From Pseudomonadota bacterium (GTDB lineage Bacteria > Bdellovibrionota_C > UBA2361 > SZUA-149), in NCBI GenBank assembly GCA_029555385.1, contig JAKPSH010000160.1, positions 1 through 42,851 on the forward strand: DNA of 42,851 nucleotides, read 5' to 3'. The notes under the pieces were generated by a model that made no database searches, was not told the origin of the DNA, and saw only the letters and a list, made by a program, of their open reading frames with translations. Shown here piece after piece: positions 24,253 through 33,518 of the stretch. Numbering within the stretch: the stretch's first letter is position 1; the number at the start of each line of letters is the position of its first letter. Position numbers and translations under genes: made by a program.

Positions 24253-25098
24253 CTAATTCTTAACGCGCTGATCGGCGTCATGCGCCAAGTGCAGCATTTG
24301 CGGAAATAACGCCGGAGCTGCAGCTAAGAAGGAACGGCCAAAAAGCGAAAAATGACCGGTCTCCGGCGCAGCGAATGCCGCGATATTCCCTCCCGCTTCT
24401 TCAACAATCACCGAGCCGCCGGCGACATCCCATGGTTTAAGGCCATATTCGAAAAACGCATCGAGGCGCCCGCAAGCGGTCCAACACAAATCGAGAGCCG
24501 CCGATCCATAAATACGCACTTTATGACAATTGCGCACGAAAGCATCGAATACGTTTTGATGCCGGAGCCAAGGTTCACCCATATCACTCGGCAGGCCGGT
24601 GGCGCATACCGCGTCGATCAGCTCTTTTTTGCCTGCGGCCTTGATTATTCGCCCGTTCAAAAAAGCGCCGTGTCCACGCACAGCAGTAAAAAGCTCATCC
24701 CGACAGATATCAAATACTAATCCAAAAACTCTCTCCCCGCCGGCCAAAACGCCAATCGAAACTGCAACATGAGGAATGCGGTTAACAAAGTTTGTCGTGC
24801 CGTCAAGAGGATCGACTATCCAGCATATATTTTCGTTTATTAGTTCACACCACGTCTTGCCGGTGGCATTCTCCATTGCTTGTCCCGACTCTTCGCCGAA
24901 CACCAAGTGGTCGGGAAATGTGTCTCGTACAAACCGTTTTATTTCCTCTTCTGCCCACAAGTCTATTTCGGTCACAAGATCCCGCACCCCTTTCTGCTTC
25001 ACAACGACAGATGCTGGTGTAAAAACAGCTTCTTTAATCCGTTCTCCCACGAAACGGGCTGCGCTTTCTGCGACTTCCCGCACCCTCTTTATTTCCAT
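24253..25098 (-). CDS. Inositol-phosphate phosphatase family protein (SuhB-like)
   Basis: 281 residues. It carries the metal- and substrate-binding motifs of the lithium-sensitive phosphatase family: DLVTEIDLWAEEEI, VFGEESG, CWIVDPLDGTTNFVNRIPH (the D-P-L-D-G-T-x-N motif) and KPWDVAGGSVIVEEAGG (W-D-x-A-A/G-G). The likely reaction is Mg-dependent hydrolysis of myo-inositol 1-phosphate or a similar sugar phosphate; SuhB-type proteins also have transcription roles in enterobacteria. The long intergenic terminator at 25184-25219 separates it from cpaB upstream. Confidence 0.93.
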   Translation of the reverse strand: MEIKRVREVAESAARFVGERIKEAVFTPASVVVKQKGVRDLVTEIDLWAEEEIKRFVRDTFPDHLVFGEESGQAMENATGKTWCELINENICWIVDPLDGTTNFVNRIPHVAVSIGVLAGGERVFGLVFDICRDELFTAVRGHGAFLNGRIIKAAGKKELIDAVCATGLPSDMGEPWLRHQNVFDAFVRNCHKVRIYGSAALDLCWTACGRLDAFFEYGLKPWDVAGGSVIVEEAGGNIAAFAAPETGHFSLFGRSFLAAAPALFPQMLHLAHDADQRVKN

Positions 25099-25183
25099 TT
25101 GCCTAACCCCGCTTAATTTCGAAGATCAACAAGCGCCCCGCCCAGTCATAACATGTTCATTCGCCCAGGGCTAACGCGCAACA

Positions 25184-25219
25184 AAAAAGCCCGGAAGAGG
25201 CAGCTCTTCCGGGCTTTTT
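25184..25219. terminator. Strong bidirectional intrinsic terminator
   Basis: A perfect 16-bp stem (25184-25199 and 25204-25219) with loop GCAG, with A5 at the left arm and T5 at the right arm. It follows the cpaB stop on the minus strand by about 20 bases and should end cpaB transcription before the phosphatase gene. Confidence 0.85.
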
Positions 25220-25238
25220 CTACGACAGCGAAATTTGC

Positions 25239-26168
25239 TTATCCTTCGTCGCCGGAGTTCATCCACCAGCGGTTATCTTGACCAAGAACAAATTCATGCT
25301 GCTTGCCGGTGTGGTCCGTGTAAGCGGCAAAGCCGTTGGAAATGAACTTTTGATCCGGCTGCGGAGCGCGCTTCTTTCCTTCCCAGTCGTTTGCGCCGAA
25401 CTCAGCATTGCCCTGACCGTTCATATCGCCGCTGTTGCGCAGGGCAAGCGTAATTTTTCCAACTGCTGATGCTGTTTGAATCTTCAATGAATCCTCGAAC
25501 GGAACCGCAAGAGTCACCGTTGAGCGAACCTCAGTTCTTTCCAATTCAGAATCCTCAATTTTCTTTGCTTTACCGCCATAGGAAAGAACTACCGCATTTT
25601 CTACGGCAACACGCGTCTTGTAGAGGCGCTCTTCTTGGTCGAGATACGTTAAGAATACATCAACATGTGCGCCGGGTGTCGCCCAGCCTTCCACGCCGCT
25701 TATGGCATTGACTTCAATCGTTACAGCCCGGTGCCCTGGAGGCAGTAATTCGCTGATGCCCAGTGAAGGTGGGTTTGAGCCGATACTATTACGTAGAATC
25801 GGCTGATTTGCCGGGAGCACGCCGCCAGCATACATGCCGTCAATATCGGCGATGCTTCTTACAGCACCTTCAGGAACTTGATCCCGCGGCCAATGCACCT
25901 CGCGCAGCATCGAAGATGCCAGCCTTGTTCCTCGCGGAATGCGGGTTGCCGGCGCGATCAACGTCACGGTACCAAACGCAATTTCCGAATCGACTGCCGG
26001 TTCAACGACGATATCCTTGCCCGCTTCAACGACGGTGCTGTTGTAAATAAGGATCGTACCGATAAGAATCAGCGAAAGCATAAGGGTGCTTCCGCCAAAG
26101 AAAAGCATCCGTTCGCGGTACAACACTGCGGACCTGTTAGGCCCCATTGCTCTAAACCTTACGCCCAT
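25239..26168 (-). CDS. cpaB: CpaB/RcpC-like Flp pilus assembly protein (SAF domain)
   Basis: 309 residues. One N-terminal membrane anchor (LFFGGSTLMLSLILIGTILI) is followed by a SAF domain (VTLIAPATRIPRGTRLASSM, then LPANQPILRNSI) and the RcpC/CpaB domain (GHRAVTIEVNAISGVEGWATPG, AHVDVFLTY, and TVTLAVPFEDSLKIQTASAVGKITLALR). CpaB is a periplasmic component of Tad/Flp pilus machines. Here it stands alone: no pilin, CpaA, CpaC, TadA or TadB gene flanks it. The C-terminal 60 residues are a polar extension with WWMNSGDE at the end. GAGGG lies 7 bases before ATG 26168. Confidence 0.88.
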   Translation of the reverse strand: MGVRFRAMGPNRSAVLYRERMLFFGGSTLMLSLILIGTILIYNSTVVEAGKDIVVEPAVDSEIAFGTVTLIAPATRIPRGTRLASSMLREVHWPRDQVPEGAVRSIADIDGMYAGGVLPANQPILRNSIGSNPPSLGISELLPPGHRAVTIEVNAISGVEGWATPGAHVDVFLTYLDQEERLYKTRVAVENAVVLSYGGKAKKIEDSELERTEVRSTVTLAVPFEDSLKIQTASAVGKITLALRNSGDMNGQGNAEFGANDWEGKKRAPQPDQKFISNGFAAYTDHTGKQHEFVLGQDNRWWMNSGDEG

Positions 26169-26310
26169 CTTGAAACCCTCGAAAAAGTAAAAACGCCGAG
26201 TAAAAATACTCTTCCAGGCCTAACCACATCCCCGCCGCCTACCTCTTCATAAACTTATCGTGTTATAAAGCGCCGCTGCTTCAGTATTTCCTGAAATTAA
26301 TATTTCTTAG

Positions 26311-28131
26311 TTAGTTTAGGGGGTTACGAAGCATCTTTAGGTAATACTCACCATATCCTTCGTGGTGTTCCCCCTGAGAGACAGCGGTTCCGCTCTCGCT
26401 GCGGTCGCGATCCGTTGGTGGGCTTTTTAGCGCCGGTTCGATCTGCGTGCCCTCGTTCCACTCATTCCAGCTTGTTACAAGCATTACCGGCAAAGATTGA
26501 TCGAGTAACGTCATGGCCCAGCGCGAAATACTCGCGGCAAAAAAGTCCTGCGCTCTATCGGGTCCAATTTTGCGCGGAACAACGTAGTGATCCTCCTTTG
26601 GGCGCAACGCCCGGTCGTTGTATCCGGGCAGAACGCCGGGGAAAAACCTAATACCCGCAGCCGCGCAAATTCCGCGGTAACGGCGGTAGAGGTTTTCAAC
26701 ATCGGTCAGGAAGATATCAGCGCCGCTCTGGCCAGCATATTGCGTACGCGTCGAATCATAGGGATTATAGGCGGTGAGAGCATCGAATGCATTTAATCTG
26801 TCCCAATCAGGCTGTAATTCCGGCAGCAAAACAATCTTTCCTGTCCGATCCAGGCTGACAACATTAAAAAACACTTCATCACCGACCAAATATAGGTCTA
26901 GCCCCGTTTTCTCCTTTACGTGCTGACGTGCTTCTTGCACCGCTTCCGCTACCGGACCGACCAAGTGGCGAGTTGCATAAACAAACAACACAGGCCGGTT
27001 TTCAAACTTCAAGTAAGAAGGATGAGCCATGAACGTCCGTGCCAGATACGTCCAGTGACGCCGCATTTCCCAGGCGCGCTGTCGGGTCATATAAACCACG
27101 TTGCTGGGCTCTGCGGATGAAGCGCCCTTGCTTGATTGCTTGAGCTCCAATGACTCATACATCAACGAAAACTGCATCCCGCTGTCTGGCCTCAAGTGTT
27201 CGATATTTGACCTGATCCGGCGATCGATTGAGGTTCGCTGCGCCCACCAATCAAATACGAGAAACCCTACCCCTGCGCGCTTCGCCCAGGCAACGTGCTG
27301 TTCGAAAACGGCTCTATTCCCGCTGTCATATTCCCCGAGCGCAGGGAGAACTGGGGGGAGCATTTCTCTGCCGCTGTAGCCGGCGACCCAATTCTCGGGG
27401 AACCAAGAGTAATAATGGGCCCCGGTCAGCGGCTTAGGTGACAATAAGACTCCCGATTGAACAATGCGCAGCATTGCCCCGAAACCGGCAATCATTACAA
27501 ACAACAAAGCAACCTTTTTCCCTGCCGCTCTCGGGCCTGTATCTGCTCGTTCTAGAACATTTCGCGCCTTAATGGCGAAGCCCCCTCCCAGGAGCTGTGC
27601 CAACAGTGCCGCTTGCAGAGCTGAGGTTTGCAGCAAACAAGCAAAATCCAACAAACCGGCCCTGGCTAAGCCCTCCCGTGTTCCAGGAAAAAGCAGCAGC
27701 ACTTCAACAAAATGAAAACCCAGTATCAAGAATAATGATGCCTGATAAAGCATGCGAGAGCAGCGACAAGTGCTGAACGAATAGAGCAATGTCAGAACAG
27801 CTAAGTAACCGAGCAGCGCAGGCTCCAACAGCCGCCGCAGCCAAGCATCGATATTAACGGGAAGAAACCTCACCGCAGCACTTCCCGGCATTACCACTCC
27901 AACCGCAAGCACGGGCCGTCCGCCGCCAAAAAAGCTGTTTAGCGCCAACCCACAAAGTGCGGCCACCATTAATAAGGGAACAGACGCAGACACTTTAAAT
28001 CGCCTTTCGTCTTCCCCTCGCGCGATGAGCTCTTTCGAGAACTGGACAAATAACACACACGCAATGACGCTAAGTTCGATGCCAATCAGCACTTGGGCAT
28101 ACTTGGATGATGGTTCAAAGGAATCGAGCAT
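26311..28131 (-). CDS. Membrane protein with C-terminal GH99/WbsX-like glycosidase domain
   Basis: 606 residues. Residues 1-230 hold about six to seven hydrophobic segments with no known family. From about residue 235 the sequence YYSWFPENWVAGYSG begins a domain of the WbsX/GH99-like type: GVGFLVFDWWAQRTSIDRR, FENRPVLFVYATR, and near the C-terminus VTSWNEWNEGTQIEPA, the family's most conserved motif. WbsX-type proteins occur in polysaccharide clusters, and GH99 enzymes cleave endo-alpha-mannosides; substrate here is unknown. The fused polytopic domain is unusual. The gene follows recJ by 9 bases on the same strand and may share its transcript. Confidence 0.78.
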   Translation of the reverse strand: MLDSFEPSSKYAQVLIGIELSVIACVLFVQFSKELIARGEDERRFKVSASVPLLMVAALCGLALNSFFGGGRPVLAVGVVMPGSAAVRFLPVNIDAWLRRLLEPALLGYLAVLTLLYSFSTCRCSRMLYQASLFLILGFHFVEVLLLFPGTREGLARAGLLDFACLLQTSALQAALLAQLLGGGFAIKARNVLERADTGPRAAGKKVALLFVMIAGFGAMLRIVQSGVLLSPKPLTGAHYYSWFPENWVAGYSGREMLPPVLPALGEYDSGNRAVFEQHVAWAKRAGVGFLVFDWWAQRTSIDRRIRSNIEHLRPDSGMQFSLMYESLELKQSSKGASSAEPSNVVYMTRQRAWEMRRHWTYLARTFMAHPSYLKFENRPVLFVYATRHLVGPVAEAVQEARQHVKEKTGLDLYLVGDEVFFNVVSLDRTGKIVLLPELQPDWDRLNAFDALTAYNPYDSTRTQYAGQSGADIFLTDVENLYRRYRGICAAAGIRFFPGVLPGYNDRALRPKEDHYVVPRKIGPDRAQDFFAASISRWAMTLLDQSLPVMLVTSWNEWNEGTQIEPALKSPPTDRDRSESGTAVSQGEHHEGYGEYYLKMLRNPLN

Positions 28132-28140
28132 TGCTGTCGT

Positions 28141-29961
28141 TTACGGCGCCGGGCGCCAGACTTCTTTAATGTTTAGCTGCACTGAAGAAACACCCTTATA
28201 TGTATTGATCTCTACCTGATAAGCGATATTCACCTGTTCGCCTTTCCTTAGCAGAGCGTTGCCGTGCATTCCCCAGGCAATAGCGTTGCGCACGCATTCA
28301 TTTTCTGATACCCGGAGCCGCAGGTGCTTTTGTCCGACAAGCATTACAGAATCGACATTTACTGATGCAGTGATAAACACCGGCGAAGGGTTGCCGACGC
28401 CAAATGGCGCCAGGCGCGTCAAACTCTCGGCTAATTCAAAATTAATATCAGCGAGAGATATTTGCATATCGGCTGTTACTTTGCGCTGCAAATGCTCTGC
28501 CGTCAAACATGATGCGGCCGCATCAACAAACTGCCGCTTGAAGTTTTCAAGATTAGCAAGCGAAAGGCTGAAGCCGCCCGCAGCCGCATGACCGCCGTGT
28601 GCCAGCAGAAGACGGGCAAGCTTCGAAAGATTGTCGGCCACATGAAAACCATCAACGCTGCGCACCGAACCCTTTACTACGCGCTGCATCCCCTCGCCCA
28701 TCTCTATTTCTCCCGGGCCCATCACCGCCACTGGCCGGTTAAACCTTTCGACCAGCCGCTGGGCGACAATACCGATCACCCCCAAGTGGTAATTCTCGCC
28801 ATAAAGCGCGATGGCAGGCTGCGCAAGCAGACTGGGATTCTGGCTTAACTGAGCCAGGCATGAAGAAAGCACTGCCTCTTCAATCGTCCGGCGATCGGAA
28901 TTAAGCCGGTCAATGCTTTGCGCCAAGCGCTTTGCCTTCTTGGCATCTTTAGTGGTCAAGAGCCGAATAACATCGTTAGCATCCCCCAAACGGCCTGCCG
29001 CATTCATGCGCGGCCCAACGACATACGCAACATGTCCGGAGTCAATTCTTCGTGATTGCAGACCGGCCACATCGAGCAATGCGGACAGTCCGCAGCGTTG
29101 AGTCTTGCGCAGCGCTTCAAGACCACGGTGCGCAAGCAAACGGTTCATTCCTACAAGAGGAACCATATCGCAAATCGTGCCGATGGATGCCAAATCAAGA
29201 AAGTCTTTTGGATCCGGCAGCGCGTTTTTCGCCTTCAGCGCTTCGCTGCCTAACACCTCTGGGGCCTTATTGCGCAGCACGATCAACAGCATCCAAACGA
29301 CCCCCGCAGCAGCCAAAGCATACTCCCTGAAAGGACACCCATCTTGCGCGGGATCCACGACAACATCGGCTGGAGGAAGCTCTGGTCCTGGCTCATGGTG
29401 ATCGATCACCACGGTGCGTAATCCCAGCCGCTTCGCCAAGGCGAGCTCACTTACGCTGCTGATGCCGCAATCCACCGTAACCAGAAGCTGAGTCCCGGTA
29501 GCGGCCAGCCTTTCAATCGCGCCCTTGCTTAAGCCGTATCCCTCAGAAAAACGATTTGGCACATAGACATCGACCTGGGCGCCGAACCAATCGAGAAAGA
29601 GAAGCAGCTGCACCCCTGAAGTTAGCCCGTCGACGTCAAAATCTGAAAAGATGGTAATACGGCATTTTTCTTTAACCGCTCTAAGAATATGCAGCGCAGC
29701 ATCTTCGATATTCTTTATCTGCTGCGGGCTTACTAGATGATCGCGCAGTGCGGGATAAATGAAAGCTTGCGCTTCTGCCGCAGAGCGCACGCCTCTCGAA
29801 ACGAGAATTTGACCAATGATTTGCGAAATTCCAAGCGCTGCCGCAATCTCGTCCGCTAAACAGGCTGTATCCTTTAAACCGGCGCCTCGCAGTTCAACGC
29901 GGACTGGCGCCGATAGATTGTCCGGCAAAGCTGTTCTTTTCAGGAGTTTCGTAATAGACAC
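28141..29961 (-). CDS. recJ: Single-stranded-DNA exonuclease RecJ
   Basis: 606 residues. It degrades single-stranded DNA 5' to 3' in recombination and mismatch repair. DHH-family motifs are in place: FSDFDVDGLTSG (motif I, with Phe for the usual Tyr), TVDCGISS, VVIDHHEPG (motif III), ASIGTICDMVPL, and the DHHA1 signature HGGHAAAGGFSL. The C-terminal OB fold (residues about 480-605) includes LAPFGVGNPSPVF and LRVSE..CVRNAIAWGM. The start is GTG at 29961 with a weak ribosome site. It is upstream of, and close to, the GH99-like gene. Confidence 0.95.
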   Translation of the reverse strand: MSITKLLKRTALPDNLSAPVRVELRGAGLKDTACLADEIAAALGISQIIGQILVSRGVRSAAEAQAFIYPALRDHLVSPQQIKNIEDAALHILRAVKEKCRITIFSDFDVDGLTSGVQLLLFLDWFGAQVDVYVPNRFSEGYGLSKGAIERLAATGTQLLVTVDCGISSVSELALAKRLGLRTVVIDHHEPGPELPPADVVVDPAQDGCPFREYALAAAGVVWMLLIVLRNKAPEVLGSEALKAKNALPDPKDFLDLASIGTICDMVPLVGMNRLLAHRGLEALRKTQRCGLSALLDVAGLQSRRIDSGHVAYVVGPRMNAAGRLGDANDVIRLLTTKDAKKAKRLAQSIDRLNSDRRTIEEAVLSSCLAQLSQNPSLLAQPAIALYGENYHLGVIGIVAQRLVERFNRPVAVMGPGEIEMGEGMQRVVKGSVRSVDGFHVADNLSKLARLLLAHGGHAAAGGFSLSLANLENFKRQFVDAAASCLTAEHLQRKVTADMQISLADINFELAESLTRLAPFGVGNPSPVFITASVNVDSVMLVGQKHLRLRVSENECVRNAIAWGMHGNALLRKGEQVNIAYQVEINTYKGVSSVQLNIKEVWRPAP

Positions 29962-30093
29962 AACTTAAGCAGCCATTTCCCTTAACTTTAAACAGCGCTG
30001 AGATTACAGCTTTTCTTCAGCCGAGCCAAGTATGGGCCTGTCGTAAAATGGGTTCGGTCGCGAGAAGGGCGAAACAAATAGAGCGCGCTTATT

Positions 30094-30429
30094 TCAAGCG
30101 GCAAAATGAACGGGGATATGCGGCTCGTAAACAGCGACTGGCGGGTGGGTTTCTGCAATTTTTGAAAAAAAGCACTCCACTTCCTCAATTACAGTGAGTC
30201 CTCGAAGCTCAAAAGACTCAATAGCGCAGTCGCCTGGTCGGGCAAAAATAAGCAGCTCTTCGCACTCCTCTATTAGGCAATTCAAATCTTCCTCAAGAAC
30301 TATAGCGGTTGCCAGATCAACCGGCGATAAACAATTATCGACAAGGCTCGCCATGTCCTCGAGATATTCGCTGAGGCGACGGTGCAAGAAAACCAGAGTG
30401 TTACCGTTAAAAGAACCCATTTTGCGCAA
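30094..30429 (-). CDS. Small acidic cytoplasmic protein, unknown
   Basis: 111 residues from TTG 30429 (GAGGAG at 8-base spacing) or 108 from ATG 30420. The sequence is mostly helical and acidic: LHRRLSEYLEDMASLVDNCL then ATAIVLEEDLNCLIEECEEL. No signal peptide, membrane segment or known motif is seen. It lies between gspE and recJ on the same strand, about 130 bases ahead of recJ. Confidence 0.5.
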   Translation of the reverse strand: MRKMGSFNGNTLVFLHRRLSEYLEDMASLVDNCLSPVDLATAIVLEEDLNCLIEECEELLIFARPGDCAIESFELRGLTVIEEVECFFSKIAETHPPVAVYEPHIPVHFAA

Positions 30430-30520
30430 ACCAAAAACTCCTCTAACGTGTATTATTCATTCGACATTTTTTATAGTGAACTTAATAATCTGTCTCTATG
30501 CGCAAAGGAAATTTGTTCAA

Positions 30521-32206
30521 TTAGTACCCGGCAATATCTGGACTGACGCCGGCAGCGCGCAGCGCAAACACAGGTGAAATCTCACCGCGCAGCAGAGCAC
30601 TGCGGACTTCAAAAAGCAGAGGCTGATAACCTTCTTTTCTTGCAGAGCTGCGCATGAGCTTGACGTCGAATCCTTCTTCAACACAAGCCGACAAAAACGA
30701 CTGCCGGATACGATCGGTAACCGGAAGAATTTCAAATACTCCGATTCGTCCGGCTATTCCTGAATAGCGGCATGACCCACAGCCCGGAGAAGCAAAGATA
30801 GCAGAATCCGGAGGAAGCGAGAAAAGGCTTTGCAGAGCTGAAGTTGGACGCTGCTCAATCGCGCATTTAGCGCAATTTCGCGGCACAAGCCGCTGAGAAG
30901 ACACCAAGCGCAGCGGAAAGATCAACTGTGCTGGATTCATACCAAGCTGAAGCAGACGTGCAAAAACTTCAATGCAGTCACCAGCATGAACAGTACTGAG
31001 CACCAGGGTGCCGGTGCTTCCGGCATTCATCGCGGTAATCGCCGTTGCGCTGTCCCGGATTTCGCCCAGCATAATCGCATCGGGATCTTGGCGCAGCAGC
31101 CGTGGAAGCAGCTCCGCATATCCCAATCCCTGAGCCTGCGATATCTCTATTTGGTTGATGCCGGGAATAATGCGTTCAACCGGATCCTCGATGCTGATAA
31201 TGTTGCGCCACTCGCGGTTCATTTCCTGCAGCATTACATAGAGCAATGTCGACTTTCCGCTTCCCGTTGGTCCACTGAGCAGCAATACGCCGCGATCCAG
31301 TCCCAGCACAGCGCGCAAACCTTCCTCCTGGCACAGGTCAAGACCCAATCGGGCAAAAGGACTTCCTTGGCCGGATAAAATTTCTTCAAGCATGCTGTTG
31401 TAAAGCAGGCGCATAACAACCTTTTCACCGCTGATCTGCGGCAACAGCGAAACCCTAATCCTCACCGACAATTCACCGCATTGATAAGAAAACCCTCCTT
31501 CTTGCGGAACACGCGTCAGCGTCGTATCCAATCGTGATACAATTTTGATCCGCCGGATCAGCTCTTCCGCAGTCTGCTGCCCTGCTTGAAAACCCTGTTC
31601 ACTCTGCAGCACTCCGTCAATCCGGAAACGGAGCCTCTGCTCACGGCCTATTGGTTCGAGATGCACATCGGATGCTCCGAGAAATATCGCGCGATCCAGT
31701 ATCGCATTCAGCAACTGGGGAGTCGGTGCATAATTGGGCACACAGCAGCTCGGATTATTGCTGTCTGTCTTGTGTCGGCTCCGCTCGACTTGCCGCATGT
31801 TTGCTGCAACCGATGCCCCGGCCAACGCAGTCTCATGTCCACGGTAGGCAAGGAATACTGCTTGTTCAACAACTTCCCGTTCGGCTTCTTCATAGATGAT
31901 ATCCATCCCAGCAAGATAACGGAGTTCCTTTATCGCATGGGCCGTTGGCCCTGAAGCGATTATTACGGTCAACACCATGCCCTGGGACTCGCGAAGCACG
32001 CGCAGCGGCAAGCAACAAAGCCTTAACGCACAGTCGAAAGAAAGCACCGATATCGCCTCAGGCGACGCACAATAGGCCAGCTCGCGCCACTGCGATTTGA
32101 GGTCTAAACGCTGGTTGCCATTAGCGGCAAGCGCTACGCACGGCACTAGCGAGGCATCCCGGGAACAATCTGGCGTTTCGTTGTCGCAATAAGCATTTTG
32201 ATCCAT
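30521..32206 (-). CDS. GspE/PilB-type secretion/pilus assembly ATPase
   Basis: 561 residues. The C-terminal ATPase has Walker A LLSGPTGSGKSTLL, Asp box IISIEDPVERIIPGINQ, Walker B DPDAIMLGEIRD, and a His box LVLSTVHAGD (HAGD rather than the usual HTND). A zinc-binding tetracysteine domain (CAKC and CGSC) separates GspE/PilB from PilT. The N-terminal half contains ASDVHLEPIGREQRLRFRIDGVL, the N2 domain. It powers type II secretion or type IV pilus assembly. The usual partners (GspD, F, G or PilC, PilA) are absent, so it is a solitary gene, although cpaB and a prepilin peptidase also lie in the window. Confidence 0.92.
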   Translation of the reverse strand: MDQNAYCDNETPDCSRDASLVPCVALAANGNQRLDLKSQWRELAYCASPEAISVLSFDCALRLCCLPLRVLRESQGMVLTVIIASGPTAHAIKELRYLAGMDIIYEEAEREVVEQAVFLAYRGHETALAGASVAANMRQVERSRHKTDSNNPSCCVPNYAPTPQLLNAILDRAIFLGASDVHLEPIGREQRLRFRIDGVLQSEQGFQAGQQTAEELIRRIKIVSRLDTTLTRVPQEGGFSYQCGELSVRIRVSLLPQISGEKVVMRLLYNSMLEEILSGQGSPFARLGLDLCQEEGLRAVLGLDRGVLLLSGPTGSGKSTLLYVMLQEMNREWRNIISIEDPVERIIPGINQIEISQAQGLGYAELLPRLLRQDPDAIMLGEIRDSATAITAMNAGSTGTLVLSTVHAGDCIEVFARLLQLGMNPAQLIFPLRLVSSQRLVPRNCAKCAIEQRPTSALQSLFSLPPDSAIFASPGCGSCRYSGIAGRIGVFEILPVTDRIRQSFLSACVEEGFDVKLMRSSARKEGYQPLLFEVRSALLRGEISPVFALRAAGVSPDIAGY

Positions 32207-32259
32207 TAGACCGATCGCGAGGATGAGATTACAGTTAGACCACAGCCACTACGGAAGAT

Positions 32260-32279
32260 AATCGCAATTAATAGCGATT
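32260..32279. repeat. Small inverted repeat upstream of gspE
   Basis: AATCGC and GCGATT arms with an 8-base spacer, within the 270-base divergent region between gspE and the MCE-like gene. A second inverted repeat (AATTCTC/GAGAATT, spacer 11) lies at 32422-32446. Either could be an operator; nothing else is recognised in this region. Confidence 0.3.
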
Positions 32280-32476
32280 TTGTTTCCCTTCGGAATTGAT
32301 GGGTATTTATTATCTGGTGCGGTCTTTATTTCTTTGTTAGGTTGGGTTAAGCAAATTTAGGTTTGATAAACATAGTAAACTACTTCGCTAGTCGGAAAAG
32401 TTTCTTTTGGGGTTCAGCTTCAATTCTCGAAAAGTTGTTGAGAATTTGACCGAAACAAGAAAAGCGGGAAAAAGCG

Positions 32477-32929
32477 ATGATCGGGATTTATTTGCTTGTT
32501 ACTTTCCTATCCCAGATGTCCTCTCAGGACTCGTGGTTGGCCATGGGAACAGGTCCAACTGAAGTTACTGTTAGCTTCGCCAAGTCCACCCCCATCCCAG
32601 TTGGCGCTCCTGTCGTCGTGGAAGGTGAGCTGATCGGCACGGTCACTGCGGTGGATCGGCAGTTCAAGAGCCGCCAGGTGGAATTAGTGCAGCGTGACAA
32701 ATGCGATGTTAGGGTAAAAATCGCACCCAGGCACAGAAGTCTTATCCGGCGGGGCACAGTAGCACTGATCTCTTCGCCGTTGTCTGTTACCCGCACCAAA
32801 ATAGAGACCGTAGTCGAGCTTCTAATTCCTCCAGCAGGTGATGCACCACTGCTGCAAAAGGACGAAAAGATCCACGGCTATAGCTCCTACGAAGACTATT
32901 GGGCGGCCGGCGTAACGCATCCAGCTTGA
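32477..32929 (+). CDS. Small MCE/MlaD-like protein, orphan
   Basis: 150 residues. A short N-terminal hydrophobic segment (MIGIYLLVTFLSQM) is followed by a domain with TVSFAKSTPIPVGAPVVVEG and ELIGTVTAVDR, resembling the G-x-P-V-x-V-x-G-x-x-I/V-G-x-V core of MCE/MlaD domains. A strand-rich region follows (DVRVKIAPRHRSLIRRGTVALI), again as in MCE proteins. It lacks the usual C-terminal coiled part. It may be a periplasmic, single-anchor lipid-binding subunit, but it is far from the mla operon. The family link is by pattern only. Confidence 0.5.
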   Translation: MIGIYLLVTFLSQMSSQDSWLAMGTGPTEVTVSFAKSTPIPVGAPVVVEGELIGTVTAVDRQFKSRQVELVQRDKCDVRVKIAPRHRSLIRRGTVALISSPLSVTRTKIETVVELLIPPAGDAPLLQKDEKIHGYSSYEDYWAAGVTHPA

Positions 32930-33013
32930 AATCAAAATTTTTCCGTCTCGGCCCTTAACGACTCTCATCCGGTATACCGTGCAATAACAGTGGTTAGATC
33001 AGCTTACTTTGCG

Positions 33014-33054
33014 CAAGAAAGGCTTGCGCCCAGCATCCGGCCGGCAGGCCGTTC
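33014..33054 (+). promoter_or_regulatory. Two adjacent hairpins in a leader region
   Basis: A perfect 7-bp stem-loop (33014-33032, GCGCAAG/CTTGCGC) is followed by CGGCC-GGCA-GGCCG (33041-33054), ending 15 bases before the start of the small gene at 33070. They could be a transcription-pausing or translation-regulating leader, or a weak terminator of the preceding gene. No known riboswitch family was recognised. Confidence 0.35.
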
Positions 33055-33069
33055 CATATAGAGGCACGA

Positions 33070-33381
33070 ATGAACTTAGACAGAGAAGAAGACGAATTAG
33101 CTTTCGAAGTTGCCCCGTGTGAACTTCTTGTCGGGCACACCTATCCCATACTAGGCACCATTACGAAATTAGACGATGGGATGCCAGGTCGAATTATTGC
33201 GAAAATAAACAATCATATAACAGCAGTAATTCCCGTCACGGACCAGAAGTCCATTGATATTTTAAAAGAAAAAGCGTTCGAAACCGGAGTCTTCGTTTCC
33301 AAAGTGACAGCACTTTTGCCAGAAATTGAAGTGGAGTGCTTTGCTGTGATTTTTGGCAAAAGCCCAAGCTATCACGCTTAA
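33070..33381 (+). CDS. Small protein of unknown function
   Basis: 103 residues. AGAGG lies 5 bases before ATG 33070. The sequence is acidic at its N-terminus, then strand-rich (YPILGTITKLDDGMPGRIIA and NNHITAVIPVTD), with a helix (SIDILKEKAFETGVF) and a final strand pair. There is no signal peptide or membrane segment, so it is probably cytoplasmic. The pattern suggests a small alpha/beta or beta-barrel domain; no family is recognised. It lies on the same strand as the flanking MCE-like and signal peptidase genes. Confidence 0.55.
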   Translation: MNLDREEDELAFEVAPCELLVGHTYPILGTITKLDDGMPGRIIAKINNHITAVIPVTDQKSIDILKEKAFETGVFVSKVTALLPEIEVECFAVIFGKSPSYHA

Positions 33382-33518
33382 ATCGTTGCTGAACCGGCTG
33401 CCAAAGCTGCTTACTCGTCATCAATAGTTGTAAGGCGTCTGCCGATATGAAATATGATGCGCTATAAAGCAGTTCACCGGCCGGTTGGCTTCGGATAGAT
33501 ATACAGCGAGGAATCGAA

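Noticed and set aside
33000..33069. Possible cyclic-di-GMP or other riboswitch before the gene at 33070
   Set aside because: Only two simple hairpins are present; the conserved bases of known riboswitch classes are not.
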